DNA of 37,104 nucleotides from JAAYGT01 sp050252075 (GTDB lineage Bacteria > Pseudomonadota > Gammaproteobacteria > Burkholderiales > Burkholderiaceae_B). Within the stretch, counting starts at the first letter, position 1. Every line of letters starts with the position of its first letter. Position numbers and translations under genes: made by a program. The notes beneath the pieces are model-generated. The model was not told where the DNA came from. It did no database searches and worked only from the letters and a program-made list of their open reading frames with translations. Location: contig JBFWLP010000023.1 of assembly GCA_050252075.1 (NCBI GenBank), positions 1 through 37,104 of the forward strand, read 5' to 3'. Of the stretch, positions 32,499 to 37,104 are shown piece by piece.

Positions 32499-33476
32499 AT
32501 GAAGTCATTAACGAAGCCATTGGCGTTGTGCCTGGTGTCAACCGGATTGCTCTTGGGGGCTCAGGCCTCGGTTGCGCAACAGCAATGGCCGGATCGTCCA
32601 GTTACGTTGGTTGTTCCCTTTCCTCCAGGTGGTAGCACTGATACAACGGCACGTATTGTTGCGGAAGGCCTGCAAGATGTGCTGAAGCAAACCGTCATTG
32701 TTGAGAATAAAGCAGGAGCCGGCGGCAATATTGGTGCGGGCTACGTAGCAAACGCAAAGGCAGATGGTTACACCTATCTTTTTGCAACTAATGCACATGC
32801 CGCAAGCGTGACTTTATACAAATCATTGACATACGATTTTCGTAAAGACCTCACTCCCACCGCTCAGATTGTTTCCTTCCCGAACGTATTGGTGGTCAAG
32901 GCCGACTTTCCGGCAAACAATTTGAAAGAGTTCGTTGAGTACGTCAAAACCAGCAAAGACCCAGTCAATTACGGGTCTGCCGGTAATGGCTCGTCACACC
33001 ATCTTGCAACCGCGTTGTTGAACAAACAAGCGGGGGGGAATATGCAGCATGTGCCATTCAAAGGTGGGGCACCGGCTAACGTGGCGCTGCTTGGAGGGCA
33101 AGTCCAGGCTAACGTTGCACCACTTGCCGAGGTGATGCCAAACGTTAAGGCCGGCAAGTTGCGGGCGCTGGGCGTCACTACGGCAGAGCGTTCGGATCTT
33201 TTGCCGTCCGTCCCTGCTATTGGTGAGGTCTTGCCGGGTTATGAGGTGACGCTTTGGAGCGGAATACTTGCTCCCTCCGGCACGCCGAAGCCTATTCTGC
33301 AAAAGATGAACGTTGCTGTGCGTAAAGTGCTTAAAGATCCGAAGGTTGCCGAGCGGTTGAAAGACCTTGGCTACAACATCTATGACGAACCGCTTGAGAA
33401 GCTCAATGCTCTTTATGACAAGGAGGTTGAGAACTGGGGCAATATGGTCAAGATTTCCGGGGCCCAAGTCAACTAA
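32499..33476 (+). CDS. Bug/TctC-family solute-binding protein
   Basis: A 325-residue periplasmic protein. The signal peptide (KSLTKPLALCLVSTGLLLG) is cut near ASVAQ at about residue 26. The mature part starts WPDRPVTLVVPFPPGGSTD and contains IVENKAGAGGNIGAG and YGSAGNGSSHHLA, the classical Bug signature of tripartite tricarboxylate transporters in Bordetella-like bacteria. It would bind a carboxylate. No TctA or TctB membrane gene is nearby, as is common for the very many orphan Bug proteins of this group. AAGGAG lies seven bases before the ATG. The aldehyde dehydrogenase gene follows 60 bases later. Confidence 0.9.
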   Translation: MKSLTKPLALCLVSTGLLLGAQASVAQQQWPDRPVTLVVPFPPGGSTDTTARIVAEGLQDVLKQTVIVENKAGAGGNIGAGYVANAKADGYTYLFATNAHAASVTLYKSLTYDFRKDLTPTAQIVSFPNVLVVKADFPANNLKEFVEYVKTSKDPVNYGSAGNGSSHHLATALLNKQAGGNMQHVPFKGGAPANVALLGGQVQANVAPLAEVMPNVKAGKLRALGVTTAERSDLLPSVPAIGEVLPGYEVTLWSGILAPSGTPKPILQKMNVAVRKVLKDPKVAERLKDLGYNIYDEPLEKLNALYDKEVENWGNMVKISGAQVN

Positions 33477-33536
33477 GCGCGATATCTCGTCGCGAATCAA
33501 GTAGTGACGTTACCTGTGAACCAATAATCTAAAGCG

Positions 33537-35072
33537 ATGAAAGTAGAAATGATTGATGCACCCTTGAAGACTCATAGTCAAACAGCAAGTTCGTCTGTCA
33601 GGATGATTGGCGCCGGCGCAAGTACGGTTCAGCGTCATGGGCATTTTATTGGGGGGAAATGGGTTGCACCAAACTCGGGTCAATACATACCGGTTATCGA
33701 TCCTTCCTCGGGTAACGTTGTTGCTGAATTTGCGCGTGGCGATGCGGTCGATGTGGACCACGCCGTCTGTAACGCCCAGCAGGCTTTTGTTGTGTGGTGG
33801 GCGATGCAACCCAAAGATCGAGCGCGGTGCCTTTATGAGGTGGCACGATTGATAAGGGAAAATAAGGAGCGGTTGTCACGCCTGGAAACGATTGATACGG
33901 GTAAACCGCTCAAGGTTTCCGAGGCCGATGTTGAAACATGTGCTCGTTATTTTGAGTATTTTGCCGGCTCGGCAGACAAAATATTTGGTGAGGTGATTCC
34001 GGCAAATAACGATTATCTGGTTTACACGCTTCGTGAACCCTATGGTGTCACCGGCCATATTATTCCTTGGAACGGACCCATCACTCAGGCGGGTCGAGGC
34101 ATTGCTCCCGCGTTGGCGGCGGGTAATGTGGCAGTGGTTAAGCCCGATGAAAACACGTGTGCAACGACGCTGGAGCTGGCATCGTTGTGTGTCCAGGCAG
34201 GGATGCCTGCCGGTGTCCTGAACGTTGTTACCGGTGATGGCCCCGTTACTGGCCAGGCATTGGTGGACCACACGCTGGTGCGGAAAATTGCGTTCACCGG
34301 ATCGGTTGAAACAGGCAAGCTTGTTATCAAGCGCGCCGCTGATGGTGTTTGTCCGGTGACGAGTGAGCTTGGCGGAAAGTCGCCGTTCCTTGTATTTCCA
34401 GATGCTGATCTGGATGAAGCTGCTCGTCTTGCCGTGAAGGCGTTTGTTTATAACTCGGGGCAAATATGTTCCGCAGGTACCCGGCTATTAGTTCATCAGT
34501 CGGTTACAGAGGCTTTTACGGCGAAGCTTGCCGCTGCGTTGGCCAACGTAACCGTGGGCCCTGGCGTGGCCAACGAGGATATTGGGCCGGTAATTTCCAG
34601 AGCGCAAATGGAGCGTGTGCTGGGCTACGTTGAAATAGGGAAGGCGGAAGGGGCCACCTTGGTTTGTGGCGGAGAACGTCTGGCGACAGACGGACTCGAT
34701 CAAGGCTATTTTGTTGCCCCCACTTTGTTTTCCAGAGTGAACAACACCATGCGTATTGCGCGTGAGGAAATTTTTGGGCCGGTTGGATGCGTGATTTCTT
34801 TTGCAGATACTGACGAGGCAGTTCAAATTGCCAATGACAGTGACTATGGTTTGGCCGCAGCAATTTGGACTGCCAACGTGGCTCTTGCCCATGATGTGGC
34901 TCGACGGATAGAGGCGGGTCAGATTTATGTAAATGACTTCATGCCTATCGGCGTAGAGGCCCCTTTTGGTGGATACAAAATGAGTGGTAACGGCAGAGAG
35001 AAAGGAGTTGAGTCCCTTTTTCATTACACCCAGCTTAAAACGGTAAGTGTAAGTACGCGAGTTCGCCGCTAA
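33537..35072 (+). CDS. NAD(P)-dependent aldehyde dehydrogenase
   Basis: A 511-residue ALDH. The catalytic Cys311 is in NSGQICSAGTR and the general base Glu277 in TSELGGKSP, the usual 34-residue spacing; PWNGPI carries the conserved Asn, and FTGSVETG the cofactor loop. The C-terminal EAPFGGYKMSGNGREKG is standard. It is about 20 residues longer than typical at the N-terminus; ATG at 33549 or a later start may be used, and no strong Shine-Dalgarno site is seen. The closest type is betaine/gamma-aminobutyraldehyde-like ALDH, but the substrate cannot be assigned. It precedes the ThDP enzyme gene by 47 bases and could oxidise an aldehyde released by it. Confidence 0.88.
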   Translation: MKVEMIDAPLKTHSQTASSSVRMIGAGASTVQRHGHFIGGKWVAPNSGQYIPVIDPSSGNVVAEFARGDAVDVDHAVCNAQQAFVVWWAMQPKDRARCLYEVARLIRENKERLSRLETIDTGKPLKVSEADVETCARYFEYFAGSADKIFGEVIPANNDYLVYTLREPYGVTGHIIPWNGPITQAGRGIAPALAAGNVAVVKPDENTCATTLELASLCVQAGMPAGVLNVVTGDGPVTGQALVDHTLVRKIAFTGSVETGKLVIKRAADGVCPVTSELGGKSPFLVFPDADLDEAARLAVKAFVYNSGQICSAGTRLLVHQSVTEAFTAKLAAALANVTVGPGVANEDIGPVISRAQMERVLGYVEIGKAEGATLVCGGERLATDGLDQGYFVAPTLFSRVNNTMRIAREEIFGPVGCVISFADTDEAVQIANDSDYGLAAAIWTANVALAHDVARRIEAGQIYVNDFMPIGVEAPFGGYKMSGNGREKGVESLFHYTQLKTVSVSTRVRR

Positions 35073-35119
35073 TTCCAGAAAAAAGCTTAACAAACCTGAT
35101 ATTAATAGAGATTGAGACT

Positions 35120-36823
35120 ATGACTGAGAGTATTTCGGGTACAGGTGCCCAGTTTTTAGCACAAACGTTGCGCGCTCACGGCGTGAAACGAGTGTTCGGA
35201 TTGTGTGGCGATCATATTAACTCGCTGTATCGTGCGGCCTCGCTAGAGGGTATCGAGATAATTGGTACCCGCAGCGAATCGGGGGCTGTGCATATGGCTG
35301 ATGCATGGGCGAGGGTCACGGGCCAGTTGGGGGTTGCATTCGTGACGGGATGTCCCGGCCATACGAACGCGCTAACAGGAATGTCTGTCGCCACGAATGC
35401 GGCATCTCCTGTCCTGATTATTTCCGGGCTTACTCCTGTCAATCAACGTGAGCGGGGCGGGTCACAGGTGCTCGAACAGGGCCAGCTTGCAAGACCGATA
35501 GCGAAATGGTCTCTTGAAGTTCCCGATGCCGAACACCTGGCAGAAATGACAAACAAAGCCATTCAGATCGCAACGACGGGAACGCCGGGAGCGGTTAGTC
35601 TCTCGGTGCCTACCGATGTTTTAGATGATCCCGCCTTGATTAAAAAGGATCGACCTACCGATCACACCCGTTCCGTGCTTCGCCGTAAGCCCGCCGGCGT
35701 GAATGTTACGCTGCCTTCCGACGTGCTCGCCGATATTCTTGGTCTCTTAAAGTCGGCTAAAAAGCCAGCGCTGGTTTTGGGCAATGGTGCGCGACACTCC
35801 AATCATGGAGAGCTGGGCGCCGCCGTTGCCAAGCTTGGCATTCCCGCTTTTACGATCGATCAGGCTCGCGGCCTTATCCCCGACGATGGGGATCTGTGTT
35901 TTGGTTATGCAGATCCACTTTTCTGTCGTACGTTCCGGGAGGTGGTCAATGCTGATGTGTTGATTCTCGCTGGCAGTACTATCGATTTCCACACTTGCTT
36001 CGGTCGTAGCCAATTGTTGCGAGACGATGTAAAAATCATTCAGATCCACGATAACCCGGCGTTGCTGAATCAGTGTCGGCAGAGTGAATTGACCGTTCTC
36101 GGTCCTCCTGCGGCGGTTCTTGCCAATATTGCCGATAGTGTTGGTGACCTGCCAGGCAGTAGTGCTTGGCTTGGTTGGCGCGATAGCTTGCGCCGTATCT
36201 ACGTGGCTGCTCAAACGGACTGGCAAGCTCAGTTAGACCGACTGGCAAATGATTCAGGGTCAGGAATTCACCCTCTGCAATTATGTGCCAGTTTGAATCG
36301 CCATCGTACCGACGATACCGGAATAATCATCGATGCCGGAGATTTCGTGCATTGGCCTCGTGGTTATTTTCCTGCTCTGAAGCAAGGGCGCTGGATGGAT
36401 GCGGTGCTGATAGGGAATCTTGGAGGCTCAGTGCCCTTGGGTATAGGCAGCCAGCTGGCTCATGGTAATGGGCAGACCTGGACGTTCGTAGGTGATGGTG
36501 GGTTTGCGTTTTATGCGTGGGATTTGGAAGTGGCTGTCGAGAAAAAGCTGCCTCTCAAGATCATTCTTGGAAATGACGCTGCCTGGGGCATCGAGAAGCG
36601 TTTGCAGTTGAATCATTACGGTGCTCATGTTGCGTGTGAGTTGCGTGAGATCCGCTACGATCGGTTTGCCGAGCTAATGGGTGCCACGGGCATTTATGTG
36701 GACTCAGTGGATAACCTGGACGAAGCTGTTGATAAACTGGTTGCGGTGGATGGCCCAGCGCTCTTGAATGTGAAAATTCGATCTATGGCAGGGCGCCCTT
36801 TGGCGGATTTTCCTCGCTATTAA
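35120..36823 (+). CDS. ThDP-dependent lyase/synthase, acetolactate-synthase superfamily
   Basis: A 567-residue ThDP enzyme with the usual PYR, central and PP domains. The catalytic Glu53 is in TRSESGAVHMADAWAR; the ThDP-metal motif begins GDGGFAFYAWDLE and ends GNDAAWGIEKR. GNDAAW in place of NN-R-Y-L-G recalls 2-hydroxyacyl-CoA lyases, which have GNDA-type motifs, more than true acetolactate synthase, and no small subunit is adjacent. A C-C lyase releasing an aldehyde or formyl-CoA for the neighbouring ALDH is therefore plausible, but the CoA-binding region is not clearly recognisable and the substrate is unknown. Sulfoacetaldehyde acetyltransferase and benzoylformate decarboxylase are less good fits. 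Confidence 0.75.
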   Translation: MTESISGTGAQFLAQTLRAHGVKRVFGLCGDHINSLYRAASLEGIEIIGTRSESGAVHMADAWARVTGQLGVAFVTGCPGHTNALTGMSVATNAASPVLIISGLTPVNQRERGGSQVLEQGQLARPIAKWSLEVPDAEHLAEMTNKAIQIATTGTPGAVSLSVPTDVLDDPALIKKDRPTDHTRSVLRRKPAGVNVTLPSDVLADILGLLKSAKKPALVLGNGARHSNHGELGAAVAKLGIPAFTIDQARGLIPDDGDLCFGYADPLFCRTFREVVNADVLILAGSTIDFHTCFGRSQLLRDDVKIIQIHDNPALLNQCRQSELTVLGPPAAVLANIADSVGDLPGSSAWLGWRDSLRRIYVAAQTDWQAQLDRLANDSGSGIHPLQLCASLNRHRTDDTGIIIDAGDFVHWPRGYFPALKQGRWMDAVLIGNLGGSVPLGIGSQLAHGNGQTWTFVGDGGFAFYAWDLEVAVEKKLPLKIILGNDAAWGIEKRLQLNHYGAHVACELREIRYDRFAELMGATGIYVDSVDNLDEAVDKLVAVDGPALLNVKIRSMAGRPLADFPRY

Positions 36824-36842
36824 TGGCTCATTTGGAGGGTTT

Positions 36843-36983
36843 ATGCATTATGTAGAGTGTCGGGATATTCCCGTCAAGGTCTCACGGTTGGGTTTCGGCT
36901 CGATGGTGCTGGCGGGAACTTATGGCAATGTGGATCGGGCACAGGCCATTCGTGTGTTACGTGATGCTGTGGACCTTGGGGTA
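36843..36983 (+). pseudogene. Aldo/keto reductase, cut off after 47 codons by an IS
   Basis: The frame opens with ATG after GGAGGG and reads VKVSRLGFGSMVLAGTYG and AIRVLRDAVDLGV, the beta-1 strand and helix of aldo/keto reductases, where the next residues should be N-F-F-D-T-A or similar. From about 36983 the sequence instead becomes IPPFLTVLRSSNAM, which is the end of the IS3-family element. Homology to the family stops exactly at the Val. The gene is therefore disrupted, and it was probably the last step or a side step of the ThDP/ALDH operon. Confidence 0.75.
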
Positions 36984-37104
36984 ATCCCCCCATTTTTAAC
37001 GGTGCTCAGAAGTAGCAATGCTATGCGGCCATGGTCAGCCGCTGTTTTGGGGTGATACCGCCCAATGCCATATTTGGGCGCTCGTTATTGTAGGACCACA
37101 TCCA
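36984..37104 (-). mobile_element. End of an IS3-family insertion sequence (continues outside)
   Basis: On the minus strand a transposase tail is followed by about 40 bases with the pattern CTGAGCACCGTTAAAAATGGGGGG that ends at the broken reductase frame. IS3-family ends are short inverted repeats; the other end is outside the window, so the exact boundary (within about 36980-36986) and the target duplication cannot be fixed. Position is inferred from where the reductase homology stops. Confidence 0.65.
37021..37104 (-). CDS. C-terminal end of IS3-family transposase (OrfB)
   Basis: Reading in from the window edge, 27 residues WMWSYNNERPNMALGG and ITPKQRLTMAA end in TAG at 37023-37021. The N-x-x-R-P-x-x-x-L-x-x-x-T-P motif is the C-terminal hallmark of IS3-family DDE integrase-like transposases. 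Only the tail is in the window, so intactness is unknown. Confidence 0.85.
   Translation of the reverse strand, partial: WMWSYNNERPNMALGGITPKQRLTMAA

Noticed and set aside
35120..36823. Second acetolactate synthase
   Set aside because: No regulatory subunit is adjacent, the cofactor motif is GNDAAW instead of NNRYLG, and the context is catabolic.
1..37104. CRISPR array, prophage or toxin-antitoxin system
   Set aside because: No spaced direct repeats, phage structural genes or paired small toxin/antitoxin frames were found anywhere in the window.

Overview
The window looks like chromosomal DNA of a beta-proteobacterium, most likely in or near the Alcaligenaceae (Bordetella/Pusillimonas/Castellaniella type). 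The inference rests on the order ilvI-ilvH-ilvC-psd-pssA followed by rpsO-pnp, on a Bug/TctC-type tricarboxylate-transporter binding protein, and on the protein style overall. No 16S gene or other decisive marker is present. Both ends of the window cut through insertion sequences: the tail of an ISL3-like transposase on the left and the tail of an IS3-family transposase on the right.

Layout. (1) 1-270: ISL3-like remnant abutting the terminator of a minus-strand tRNA-Ser(CGA). (2) 397-4303: 3-hydroxybutyrate dehydrogenase, YaaA, and a convergent FUSC-family membrane protein. (3) 4385-10240: one six-gene operon (SDR, acyl-CoA dehydrogenase, APH-type kinase, small DUF6285-like protein, acyl-CoA ligase, TetR regulator). 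Its first five products match the LvaD, LvaC, LvaA, LvaB and LvaE roles of the Pseudomonas putida levulinate pathway. I read it as a CoA-linked route for 4-keto/4-hydroxy acids that uses phosphorylation of the 4-hydroxyl. A perfect 16-bp palindrome lies between the -35 and -10 boxes of its promoter and is the probable TetR operator. (4) 10576-15622: branched-chain amino acid synthesis (ilvI, ilvH, ilvC), a terminator, then phosphatidylethanolamine synthesis (psd, pssA). (5) 15686-18927: a lipoprotein on the minus strand, then rpsO and pnp with hairpins in leader, spacer and 3' end. (6) 18946-27134: tRNA-Leu(TAA) and a cell-surface polysaccharide cluster: a methyltransferase, a glycosyltransferase fused to an RgpF-like domain, a GT2 enzyme on the other strand, an NAD-dependent epimerase and a GT2-GT4 fusion. 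(7) 27159-30759: Hsp15-like S4 protein, a 430-base gap, an orphan protein built of exact 42-residue repeats, a small GlsB/YeaQ-type membrane protein and a secreted serine hydrolase. (8) 30786-36983: a catabolic locus with a GntR/FCD regulator, a TauE/SafE permease, a TctC/Bug solute-binding protein, an aldehyde dehydrogenase, a ThDP-dependent lyase/synthase and the first 47 codons of an aldo/keto reductase cut off by the IS3-family element.

How the parts work together. In region 3 the ligase would load the acid on CoA, the SDR would interconvert the 4-keto and 4-hydroxy forms, the kinase with its small partner would phosphorylate the 4-hydroxyl, and the dehydrogenase-like enzyme would use phosphate as the leaving group to reach a beta-oxidation intermediate. 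In region 8 two near-identical operator-like palindromes (AATGTATACAAT and AATGTCGACATT) precede the divergent regulator/permease pair and the binding-protein operon, so one GntR protein could control both. The substrate of that locus cannot be read from sequence. The most notable items are the lva-like operon with its palindromic operator, the unassigned ThDP-lyase locus with shared operators, and the 42-residue-repeat protein.
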